Positions 31,689 through 39,192 of a stretch of DNA of 64,000 nt are shown here, piece by piece (position 1 is the stretch's first letter; each line of letters opens with the position of its first letter). The notes under the pieces were generated by a model. The model was not told the DNA's origin. It did not search any database and saw nothing but the letters and a program-made list of their open reading frames with translations. The translations under genes were made by a program, and so were the position numbers. Source of the stretch: Acidobacteriaceae bacterium (GTDB taxonomy: Bacteria; Acidobacteriota; Terriglobia; Terriglobales; Acidobacteriaceae); NCBI GenBank assembly GCA_003156805.1, contig PMHV01000005.1, positions 1 to 64,000 on the forward strand, given 5' to 3'.

Positions 31689-34187
31689 TTGAAGGGTTTA
31701 GTCATTGTCGAATCGCCCGCCAAGGCGAAGACCATCCAGAAGTATCTGGGGAAGGGCTTCACGGTCGAGGCTTCGCTCGGCCACGTCAAGGATCTACCCA
31801 AGAGCAATCTTGGCGTGGATACCGACAATGATTTTGAAACCGAATATGTCGTCATTCCCGGCAAAGAAAAGGTGCTGATCAGGCTGAAGAAGCTGGCGGC
31901 TTCGATGGATGCGATCTATCTGGCGCCTGACCCGGACCGCGAAGGCGAGGCCATTGCCGCGCACCTGGCGTCGGAACTGGGCGGCAACGGCGCACCCTCG
32001 AAAAAGGGAAAAAAGAAGAAGAAAGAGAAAGAAGCGGACGGGCCTCCACGGATTCAGCGTGTCACGTTCAACGAGATCACCAAGCGCGCGGTGCAGGCGG
32101 CGTTCGAACATCCGCGGGCCATCGACCAGAATCTGGTAGACGCGCAGCAGGCAAGGCGCGTGCTCGACCGGCTGGTGGGATACCAGGTTTCGCCGCTGCT
32201 CTGGGATAAGGTTCGCCGCGGCCTTTCCGCAGGACGCGTGCAGACGGTTGCGCTTCGATTGATCGTGGAACGCGAACGCGAAATCAAGGCGTTCGAAAAG
32301 AAGGAATATTGGACGATCGATGCGCACCTCGCGGCAGCCAAGCCGCCGACCTTCGATGCGCGGTTTCTGGGCAAGGGCGAAGAGAAGATTGAAGTCACGA
32401 ACGGCGAGGACGCCGAAAAGATACGGGCTGCGGTGGAAACGGCGGAATGGATCGTCCGCTCCGCCGACAAGAAAGAGCGCCGCCGCAACGCCGCGCCGCC
32501 GTTCACCACCAGCAAGTTGCAGCAAGATTCTTCGCGCAAGCTGCGCTTCAGCGTGAAGCGCACGATGATGATCGCGCAACGGCTGTATGAAGGCGTGGAG
32601 CTGGGCGAAGAGGGCTTGGTCGGTCTGATCACTTACATGCGTACGGATTCGACCCGGGTTGCGCCTGAGGCGATCCAGGAAGTGCGCGAGTACATCGGCA
32701 AAGAATACGGCGCGCCTTACCTGCCCGAGACGCCGAACACTTATAAAGAGAAGAAGGAAGCGCAGGCGGCGCACGAGGCCATTCGTCCGACGGCGGCGAT
32801 GCGGCATCCCGATCAGGTGAAGCAGTACTTGAAAGAAGATGAGTTCAAAGTCTACAAGCTGATCTGGCAGCGCTTCGTGGCGTCGCAAATCATGCCCGCA
32901 GTCTTCGACCAGACCACGGTCGACATCGATGCGAAAGCCAAGGCCAGCAACGAAGTGTTCTGGTTCCGCGTGACCGGCTCGGTGCTGAAGTTCGACGGCT
33001 TCCTGAGAGTTTACGAGGAATCGAAGGAAGGCAAAGACGAAGAAGATGAGGAACTGAAACACAAACTGCCTGCGCTCGAAGCCGGACAGAAACTCACACT
33101 CAAGGAATTGAAGCCGGAGCAGCACTTCACCGAGCCTCCGCCGCGCTACAACGAAGCCTCGCTGGTGAAGGAGCTAGAAGAACGCGGCATTGGCCGGCCT
33201 TCGACTTATGCGGCGATTCTGTCGACCATTCAGGAGCGGCAGTACGTGCAAAAACTCGGCGGAAAGTTCACGCCCACCGAGATTGGGCTGGTGGTCACTG
33301 ATCTGCTGGTGGAAAACTTCCGCGACATTTTTGACGTGGCATACACCGCGCGACTGGAAGAAGAACTCGACGAGATCGAAGAAGGCAAAGAGAAGTGGAC
33401 CGACGCGCTCGCCGACTTCTACAAGAAGTTCCAGAAAGATCTCAAGTATGCCGAAAAGCATATGGAGAACATCAAGCGGATGGAGAAGCCCACCGACGAG
33501 AAGTGCGAGCGCTGTGGGTCGCCGCTGGTGATCAAGTGGGGCAAGCACGGATCCTTCTACGCGTGCAGCACCTACGATAAAGAAGACCCCAACACGTGCA
33601 CGTTCACGAAGGAAAATCCCATCAACCTGCCGGACCTCGACTCTGCCGACCTGCAGGAGACCACGCAGGAGGAATACTGCGAGAATTGCGGGCGGGTGAT
33701 GGTGCTGAAGCGCGGACGCTTCGGCCAGTTCATGGCCTGCACCGGTTATCCCGACTGCAAGACAACACGGCGTCTCGACCAGGGCAAGAGAGTGCCCGAC
33801 ATTCCGCTCGACGAGCTGTGCCCGAAGTGCGGACGCAATATGATGATCCGGCACGGGCGATACGGCGAGTTCACCGCATGCAGCGGGTATCCGGATTGCA
33901 AGTACGTGAAGCAAAACTTCATCGGCGTGAAGTGTCCGGAGTGCAAAGACGGCGACTTGGTCGAGAAGAAGGCGCGCAAGGGCAATACGTTCTATGGCTG
34001 CGGAAATTATCCGAAGTGCAAGTTCACTTCGGCGCATAAGCCGATTCCGGAGAAATGTCCGAGCTGTGGCAGCGAATATCTGGTGGAGAAAAACCTGAAG
34101 GCTGGACCGGTGATCGCCTGCCCGAATAAGGAATGCGAATACGAGCGGGCGGCGCCGGTGACCGAGGCAGCTTCCACGACCGCATAG
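31689..34187 (+). CDS. topA: DNA topoisomerase I with five zinc ribbons
   Basis: 832 residues, TTG start with GAGGGA upstream. TOPRIM: Glu9 (IVESPAKAKTI) and DPDRE (81-85). The active-site Tyr is Y316 in GLITYMRTDSTR; RDVDPQ-type helices are present (VDAQQARRVLDRLVGYQVSP). Between TOPRIM strands there is a lysine-rich insert (105-118, KKGKKKKKEKEADG). After the core, five C4-type zinc ribbons run from about 620 to 825 (CERCG, CENCG, CPKCG, CPECK, CPSCG), with the repeated CTGYPDCK/CSGYPDCK/CGNYPKCK half-sites. It relaxes negative supercoils. It follows dprA with only the four-helix-bundle gene in between. Confidence 0.96.
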   Translation: MKGLVIVESPAKAKTIQKYLGKGFTVEASLGHVKDLPKSNLGVDTDNDFETEYVVIPGKEKVLIRLKKLAASMDAIYLAPDPDREGEAIAAHLASELGGNGAPSKKGKKKKKEKEADGPPRIQRVTFNEITKRAVQAAFEHPRAIDQNLVDAQQARRVLDRLVGYQVSPLLWDKVRRGLSAGRVQTVALRLIVEREREIKAFEKKEYWTIDAHLAAAKPPTFDARFLGKGEEKIEVTNGEDAEKIRAAVETAEWIVRSADKKERRRNAAPPFTTSKLQQDSSRKLRFSVKRTMMIAQRLYEGVELGEEGLVGLITYMRTDSTRVAPEAIQEVREYIGKEYGAPYLPETPNTYKEKKEAQAAHEAIRPTAAMRHPDQVKQYLKEDEFKVYKLIWQRFVASQIMPAVFDQTTVDIDAKAKASNEVFWFRVTGSVLKFDGFLRVYEESKEGKDEEDEELKHKLPALEAGQKLTLKELKPEQHFTEPPPRYNEASLVKELEERGIGRPSTYAAILSTIQERQYVQKLGGKFTPTEIGLVVTDLLVENFRDIFDVAYTARLEEELDEIEEGKEKWTDALADFYKKFQKDLKYAEKHMENIKRMEKPTDEKCERCGSPLVIKWGKHGSFYACSTYDKEDPNTCTFTKENPINLPDLDSADLQETTQEEYCENCGRVMVLKRGRFGQFMACTGYPDCKTTRRLDQGKRVPDIPLDELCPKCGRNMMIRHGRYGEFTACSGYPDCKYVKQNFIGVKCPECKDGDLVEKKARKGNTFYGCGNYPKCKFTSAHKPIPEKCPSCGSEYLVEKNLKAGPVIACPNKECEYERAAPVTEAASTTA

Positions 34188-34198
34188 TATATTGAGAG

Positions 34199-34288
34199 AT
34201 TGAGCCATTGAGTAATTGAGCGATTTAAACGCCGCTTCGACGTTGGCTTTGAAATCGCACAATCAGTGAATGGCTCAATTACTCAATT
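34199..34288. repeat. Inverted word-repeat pair (ATTGAG type)
   Basis: Left arm 34199-34226 (TTGAGCCATTGAGTAATTGAG...) and right arm 34250-34288, the reverse complement of which contains GAGTAATTGAGCCATT and ...GCGATTT. A hairpin of about 90 nt would form between topA and the next gene; the Shine-Dalgarno of that gene (34305) lies just after the right arm. Confidence 0.6.
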
Positions 34289-34304
34289 CCCTCGAGGTGC
34301 TTAC

Positions 34305-34766
34305 ATGCCCAAGAAACCGACCGCTACGGATGCTCAATTGATTTTGCAACTTTACGATCTGCGCCGTGAAGCGGAGATGCGCAAGGCGCGCCACTGGTGG
34401 GTCGCCGAATTCTGGCCGCAGAGTGCCGACGATTGCATGAAAATTGTCGCGGCCATGGGCACGCAGGAAAACAACTGGCTGCGCCAGGTCGGCGGCTACT
34501 GGAGCATGGCCGCGTCGTTCGTGCTGCACGGGGCATTGAATGAGGAGCTGTTCATCCAGCCGGCGGTGAGCGGAGAAATGTTTCTGATTTTTGCGAAGGT
34601 CCATCCCTTTCTCAAGGACCTGCGCGAAAAGATGGGGGACCCGCAAATGTTCGGGAACATCGAGAAGGTCATCACGAATTCCAAGTTCGGACGGGAACGG
34701 CTAAAGCTCACGCTGAAGCGAGTGCAAACGATGCGCGAGAAAAGAAGCGCCGCGAAGGCAAGTTAG
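34305..34766 (+). CDS. Conserved-looking cytoplasmic protein, function unknown
   Basis: 153 residues from the ATG at 34305 (MPKKPTATDAQLI), with GAGGTGC upstream. An upstream in-frame ATG at 34266 lies within the word-repeat and is rejected. The sequence is mostly helical and soluble: LQLYDLRREAEMRKARHWWVAEFWPQSADD, NNWLRQVGGYWSMAASFVLHGALNEELFI, MFGNIEKVITNSKFGRERLKLTLKRV. Charged and aromatic residues are well balanced, with two WW/FWP aromatic patches that look conserved. I do not recognise the family. The next genes (a small membrane protein and bioY) are on the same strand. Confidence 0.7.
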   Translation: MPKKPTATDAQLILQLYDLRREAEMRKARHWWVAEFWPQSADDCMKIVAAMGTQENNWLRQVGGYWSMAASFVLHGALNEELFIQPAVSGEMFLIFAKVHPFLKDLREKMGDPQMFGNIEKVITNSKFGRERLKLTLKRVQTMREKRSAAKAS

Positions 34767-34907
34767 AGAAGCCTGGAAGCGCGGTCCGTATTCTCGCTGG
34801 CCATGATGTACTTTTGTTCTGCGGCGATTGATCCCAGGCAACGAACCGACCCCGCTGTGACCTCCGTGCCACGACCAGATCATCTGTTATCCTAGTCGGC
34901 TGTGCGG

Positions 34908-35075
34908 ATGATCTGGTGGTTTCTGATCCTGGGCGTAAGCACGCTTGCTGTGGTGTGCGTTGCCATCGCTCTGTATATGCGTCTGCGCCGCCACTTGCGC
35001 AAGACGCATACATCGCAAGAAAGCCCCCAGACGGAAGCGGAACGCGAGCGCCGGTCAGGCAGTATCGAGCACTGA
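34908..35075 (+). CDS. Small single-span membrane protein upstream of bioY
   Basis: 55 residues: an N-terminal membrane helix (MIWWFLILGVSTLAVVCVAI, residues 1-23), then a basic stretch (MRLRRHLRKTHTS) and a charged soluble tail ending SIEH. The N-in/out pattern with positive charges after the helix suggests N-terminus outside, tail in the cytoplasm. A GTG two codons earlier (34902) is also possible; no strong ribosome-binding site is seen. It ends 35 bp before the bioY start and is on the same strand, so it may share its transcript. No family is recognised; it could be a small transporter accessory protein. The GC-skewed codon pattern and the clear transmembrane profile support it. Confidence 0.5.
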   Translation: MIWWFLILGVSTLAVVCVAIALYMRLRRHLRKTHTSQESPQTEAERERRSGSIEH

Positions 35076-35110
35076 TCTCAGGTCCTCGGGATACGATACG
35101 GAGACTCTTC

Positions 35111-35704
35111 ATGACAAAATCGGCAATTGGGACCCTAAACAGCCCGCAGGATCGGACTTTCGGAGCGATGTGGCAAGTTGCGTTGGTGGTTAGCGCCAGC
35201 TTGTTCGTAGCCTTGTGCGCGCGCATCACGATTCCATTGCCGTTTACACCGGTGCCGCTGACGGTTCAGAACTTTGGCGTGTTGCTGGTGGGCTTGCTGC
35301 TGGGCAGCCGGCGCGGGTTTGCGGCGCTGGCGCTGTATCTGGCGGAGGGAGCGATGGGGTTGCCGGTTTTCAGTCCCATGGGCCCGGGAGGAATTGCTCA
35401 ACTAATCGGCCCCACGGGTGGATATCTAATGGTCTATCCCCTGGTCGCGGCTTTGGCCGGATACATTGTGGAACGCGGCGCAAAGAGTTTCGCACGCGCA
35501 GCTATCGCCAGCCTGCTGGGCGAGATTCTGCTGTTCGCCGGCGGCCTCACGTGGCTTTACATGCTTACCCATTCGCTGGCGAAAGCTGCATATCTCGGGT
35601 TGTACTGGTTTATTTCCGCCGAAGTGATCAAGGTTCTGTGCGCGGCCGCGATCGCGACCCGCAGGCGCCGTGAGCGGATAGTCCCCAACGAGTTTGGAGT
35701 TTAG
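35111..35704 (+). CDS. bioY: Biotin transporter BioY (substrate-binding S component)
   Basis: 198 residues from the ATG at 35111; a longer frame from 34916 encodes no membrane protein and overlaps the small ORF in another frame. Six hydrophobic segments. Hallmarks: CARITIPLPFTPVPLTVQNFGVLLVGLLLG (the biotin-site loop), RRGFAALALYLAEGAMGLPVFS, GPTGGYLMVYPLVAALAGYIVER and the final helices. BioY binds biotin in the membrane and works alone or with an energy-coupling factor. It ends 3 bp before mqnD, so these genes are probably one unit. A biotin uptake protein may indicate partial biotin auxotrophy, which cannot be judged here. Confidence 0.93.
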   Translation: MTKSAIGTLNSPQDRTFGAMWQVALVVSASLFVALCARITIPLPFTPVPLTVQNFGVLLVGLLLGSRRGFAALALYLAEGAMGLPVFSPMGPGGIAQLIGPTGGYLMVYPLVAALAGYIVERGAKSFARAAIASLLGEILLFAGGLTWLYMLTHSLAKAAYLGLYWFISAEVIKVLCAAAIATRRRRERIVPNEFGV

Positions 35705-35707
35705 AAG

Positions 35708-36595
35708 ATGACTGCAGTTTCAGAACAAGAAGCCAGGAACGCCGGAAGCAACGCTCCATCGCCGGTGCGCGAGATCAGTGTGGCCCACAGCTCGGACTCC
35801 GACGATGCCTTTATGTTCTACGGCCTGGCAACCAACAAGGTTCGCGTTCCGGGACTGCGCTTCACTCACGCGCTTTGCGACATCGAAACTCTCAATCAGA
35901 AGGCGCGCGAAGAAGTCTATGACGTAACCGCGATCTCTTTCCACGCCTATCCTTACATTCAAGACAAATACGCGCTGATGGCCTGCGGCGGCAGCGTGGG
36001 CGAGGGCTACGGTCCGATGGTCGTTGCGAATCGCCTGTTTTCGCAGAGCGAAATTAAGGAAAAACGCATCGCCGTACCGGGCACACTCACCACAGCTTAC
36101 CTTGCGCTTCAGCTTTTTGCGCCCGGAGTTGAGACAGCAGTCGTACCTTTCGACCAGATCATTCCGCAAGTCCTCGAAGGCAAATACGAGGCGGGACTCA
36201 TTATTCACGAGGGGCAATTGACCTATGACAAGTCCGGCCTGCACCGGGTTGTGGATCTTGGCCGTTGGTGGCAGAAGATGACCGGTTTGCCGCTGCCCCT
36301 GGGAGGAAACGCCATCCGGCGCACGCTGGGGCCGGAGTTAACGGCGGCGGTCACGACCGCGTTACGCGAAAGCATTCAGTACGCGCTCGACCACCGCGAA
36401 GAAGCCTTGTCGTATGCGATGCAGTTCGCTCGCGATCTCGACGCGCAGACCGCCGATCGGTTCGTAGGCATGTACGTGAACGAGCGCACGCTGGACTACG
36501 GTTCCGACGGCCGAGAAGCCGTTCGCCGCCTGCTCGACATGGGCCACAAAGCGGGAATCATCGGGCCGGAAGCGCGCGTGGACTGGGTCGGGTGA
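35708..36595 (+). CDS. mqnD: MqnD, 1,4-dihydroxy-6-naphthoate synthase
   Basis: 295 residues of the MqnA/MqnD fold. Hallmarks: [41 protein letters not shown] (DxDDAFM with IETLN), [64 protein letters not shown] and the C-terminal [10 protein letters not shown]. It produces 1,4-dihydroxy-6-naphthoate from cyclic dehypoxanthine futalosine, the step after MqnC. The N-terminal 20 residues are an extra, probably disordered, start. It follows bioY by 3 bp. Together with mqnA and mqnC it shows menaquinone made through futalosine; an mqnB gene is not in the window. Confidence 0.95.
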   Translation: MTAVSEQEARNAGSNAPSPVREISVAHSSDSDDAFMFYGLATNKVRVPGLRFTHALCDIETLNQKAREEVYDVTAISFHAYPYIQDKYALMACGGSVGEGYGPMVVANRLFSQSEIKEKRIAVPGTLTTAYLALQLFAPGVETAVVPFDQIIPQVLEGKYEAGLIIHEGQLTYDKSGLHRVVDLGRWWQKMTGLPLPLGGNAIRRTLGPELTAAVTTALRESIQYALDHREEALSYAMQFARDLDAQTADRFVGMYVNERTLDYGSDGREAVRRLLDMGHKAGIIGPEARVDWVG

Positions 36596-36899
36596 AGCTT
36601 CTAGCTGCTGGCTTCTAGCTATAAAGCTGAGTCAATGAAACGAGTTTTGCGGCTACAGGCACTGGTCATGGCCACCGTTTACGGAATGTCCTTCCTGCTG
36701 CACGTATGCTCTTATCCGAAAGAGGACGTGCCGGCAGAAATTTGGGCTGAGCAGTTTTCTTCTGCTCCAGTGCTCTTTATTTCTACCTGGATTTCTACCT
36801 GGCGCGGAGTAAGAGTTCAATTCCGCAATAGTCCCGCTATTGAGTCACGACGTGCATGAGCGGCTTCGCTAGAAGCTGGCAGCTAGGAGCTATAAGCTT
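36595..36899. repeat. Inverted word-repeat pair (AGCTTCTAGCTG type) bracketing a small ORF
   Basis: Left arm 36595-36631 and right arm 36869-36899; CTAGCTGCTGGCTTCTAG in the left matches the reverse complement of the right at 16 of 18 positions. The right arm carries AGGAG (36885-36889), which serves as Shine-Dalgarno for the HAD gene (TTG at 36898). The ORF at 36635-36859 lies between the arms. The same words recur at 41398-41481. Confidence 0.6.
36635..36859 (+). CDS. Small ORF between word-repeats, doubtful
   Basis: 74 residues, MKRVLRLQALVMATVYGMSFLLHVCSYP... with one possible membrane or signal segment. It has no clear Shine-Dalgarno and no recognised family. The codon pattern is poorer than in its neighbours, and ISTWISTW is a local duplication. 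It would overlap the longest version of the HAD gene (ATGA at 36856). Listed because it is bracketed by inverted repeats in the same way as the four-helix-bundle gene. Confidence 0.3.
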   Translation: MKRVLRLQALVMATVYGMSFLLHVCSYPKEDVPAEIWAEQFSSAPVLFISTWISTWRGVRVQFRNSPAIESRRA

Positions 36900-37590
36900 G
36901 TCCCCCCAAACCCTGTTGATCGACGCCGACGACACGCTCTGGGAAAACAACATCTACTTTGAACGGGCCATCGCCCAGTTCATTTCGTTTCTGAATCACC
37001 ACGAGTTTTCTCCCGAGCAAGTCCGCGAAGTGCTCAATGATGTGGAGCGCGAGTGCATCGTAACTCACGGTTATGGTCTGCACAGCTTCGCGCACGCGCT
37101 GGTCGACACATTCGAACGGCTCAGCGTGGGGCCGGTCACGCCGGACCTGCACGCTCAGATTCAAGGCTTTGCGCACGCCATTGCCGACCGTCCGTTGGAG
37201 ATTATTTCTGAAGTGCCCGACACGCTGCAATATCTTGCGGCCCGGCACCGCCTGATCCTCATGACCAAGGGAGCGCTGGCCGAACAATCAGGAAAAGTCG
37301 AACGCTCAGGATTGAAAAATTATTTCGCCGCGGTCGAGATCGTAGCTGAGAAGGACATATCCGTCTACGCCGCTGTGACGGCAAAGCACAAACTTGACCG
37401 CGCTACCACGTGGATGATCGGCAACAGCCCGAAGTCGGACATCAACCCGGCGCTGGCTGCGGGCTTGAACGCGATCTTCGTCCCGCATGGCAACACGTGG
37501 ATTCTCGAGCATGACGAAGTCAACGCCGCCTCACCGCCGCAGCGCCTGCTCATCGTGGGACGCTTCGCCGAGTTGCGCGAACACTTTTGA
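36898..37590 (+). CDS. HAD-superfamily hydrolase (phosphatase)
   Basis: 230 residues from the TTG at 36898, which has AGGAG eight nt upstream; an ATG at 36856 is in frame but its first 14 residues are translated from the repeat. Catalytic motifs: LLIDADDTLWENNIYF (DxDxT, Asp9 nucleophile and Asp11), LMTKGA (motif II Thr), Lys in VAEKD (motif III) and IGNSPKSDINPALAAGL (motif IV Asp). The helical cap lies between residues 16 and 100, typical of subclass I phosphatases acting on small phosphorylated metabolites. Substrate is not readable. It is followed by an HD-GYP gene on the same strand, about 185 bp away. Confidence 0.88.
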   Translation: MSPQTLLIDADDTLWENNIYFERAIAQFISFLNHHEFSPEQVREVLNDVERECIVTHGYGLHSFAHALVDTFERLSVGPVTPDLHAQIQGFAHAIADRPLEIISEVPDTLQYLAARHRLILMTKGALAEQSGKVERSGLKNYFAAVEIVAEKDISVYAAVTAKHKLDRATTWMIGNSPKSDINPALAAGLNAIFVPHGNTWILEHDEVNAASPPQRLLIVGRFAELREHF

Positions 37591-37774
37591 GTGAGCATCG
37601 TCTCCTGAGCCACTCTCCTCTTCATTTTCATTGGCGGCGGCGGGAATCACACTCATCAACGTGCTTCCGTCTCCGCGACACCACAGCACCAAACTAACCA
37701 ACAAGCTGCTCTCGCAGCGCGCTTGGCTGCGTGTTACGCTCATTTTGCTCTGCGTTCCTCGCTACCACTTCTTC

Positions 37775-39028
37775 GTGGCGGTCGAGACCAACAATTTCCG
37801 GCGGCTGTTGCGGACAGTCGAAGCGCTTTCTGAACTCGGGCCCGCCCTGACGGCCGAGCGCGAGTTCAGCGAGACCTCGCGCCTTATGCTCTCGGCGGTC
37901 ATGGAGGCCGCGGGCGCGCGTGAGGGTGCGCTTTTTCTTTTCCACGATAAGCCCGCCATGCTGAGTTCCGTGGCCGCCAACGGATTCGCGTTGATGCCCG
38001 ACCCGGCCTTCGTTCCTCTCCTGCCCAAGCACGTTCACGTGCTGGCCGCGGCGCGCGGACCGATTGTGCTAAATGCTTCCACCTATTCGGTGTTTCTCAG
38101 TTCCAACGGAAACGTAGCGCCCGAGCTCTTCAAATGTCTGGCTCCCCTCAAAGCGGCGGGCAAGCTGGCCGGAGTGGTGGCCCTTGGCCGTCGTCCCGGC
38201 GACGCGCTTTATGAGGATGCCGAACTCGATGCCATGGAACTGCTGTGCAGCTACGTCGGACTTGCCGTGCACAACCATACGCTGACGCAGACTCTCGCTC
38301 AGCGTGTGTCCGACAACCTGCGCCTGATGGCTTCGCTGCACGGTTTCTACGACAATGCGCTCGAAGCTTTTGCCACCGCCATCGACGTGAAACACGTCAA
38401 CATTCATGGCCACTCTTTGCGGGTAGGCCGTTATGCGGCAGCCATCGGCGAAGCCATGAGCCTGGAGCCGGCCGAAGTTGCGGCTCTGCGCAGCGCCGGA
38501 TACCTGCACGACATTGGAAAAGTAGCCGTCGACCGCCGGCTGTTCGGCAAGCCGGGAGCGCTCGATCCCGAAGAATTCCGCGAGATGGCCGACCACACTT
38601 TGGTCGGCCACCAGATCGTCAGCAGCGTGCAATTCCCCTGGCCGAAGATTCCCGAGGCCGTGCGCTGGCATCATGAGCGCAGCGACGGCTCGGGCTATCC
38701 CGATGCGCTGGGCAATGACGAAATGCCTATGCCGGTGCGGATCGTAGCGTTGGCCGACACCTTCGACGCCATGACCAGCGCCCGCCCTTATCGCGAGCCG
38801 CTTTCGCTGGGCAGCGCCCTCAGCGATCTGGTGCGCATGTCGCCGCAGAAGTACGATCCCAGCGTGGTGCAGGCCTTGCTGATTCAGGTGCGGCGCGATG
38901 CTGTGGGCAGCAATCGCGCACCTCTGCTCGCCGACCGGATTTCGGTAAATATAGCTGCCGGCGATATCGACCAGCTCGCCGCGACATTGCAACACAAAGT
39001 CTCGCGGGGAAAGATGTATTTGACCTAG
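37775..39028 (+). CDS. GAF + HD-GYP domain protein (c-di-GMP phosphodiesterase candidate)
   Basis: About 417 residues from the GTG at 37775 (VAVETNNFRRLLRTVEALS); a TTG at 37631 gives a 48-residue extension without conserved sequence. The GAF-like sensor covers about 10-170 (LTAEREFSETSRLMLSAVMEAAGAREGALFLF). The HD-GYP domain has all the metal residues: HxxxH (HGHSLRVGRYAAAI), HD (245-246, GYLHDIGKVAV), H in DHTLVGHQIV, HH (WHHER) and DGSGYP, i.e. the GYP is intact. Such proteins hydrolyse c-di-GMP to GMP. No membrane segment. The PilZ gene at 57082 is a potential c-di-GMP receptor in the same organism. Confidence 0.9.
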   Translation: MAVETNNFRRLLRTVEALSELGPALTAEREFSETSRLMLSAVMEAAGAREGALFLFHDKPAMLSSVAANGFALMPDPAFVPLLPKHVHVLAAARGPIVLNASTYSVFLSSNGNVAPELFKCLAPLKAAGKLAGVVALGRRPGDALYEDAELDAMELLCSYVGLAVHNHTLTQTLAQRVSDNLRLMASLHGFYDNALEAFATAIDVKHVNIHGHSLRVGRYAAAIGEAMSLEPAEVAALRSAGYLHDIGKVAVDRRLFGKPGALDPEEFREMADHTLVGHQIVSSVQFPWPKIPEAVRWHHERSDGSGYPDALGNDEMPMPVRIVALADTFDAMTSARPYREPLSLGSALSDLVRMSPQKYDPSVVQALLIQVRRDAVGSNRAPLLADRISVNIAAGDIDQLAATLQHKVSRGKMYLT

Positions 39029-39192
39029 GTTTTTCTCTCTTTCGTTTCCCGCCAAGTCGTTTCCCGCCAAGTCCCCTGAAATACTGCCTTTGTCAACCTG
39101 TGCGGTCACTTCCGTAACCACCTCGGGCAGCAACTTTTTCCTCAGTTCGGGTTCATAATAAGAAGGCCGTTTGTCCTTCCCGGGAGTCCTCC

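Noticed and set aside
31794-33125. Open frame of 443 codons on the minus strand
   Set aside because: Antisense to topA; the translated sequence is a mirrored Leu/Arg/Phe-rich artefact.
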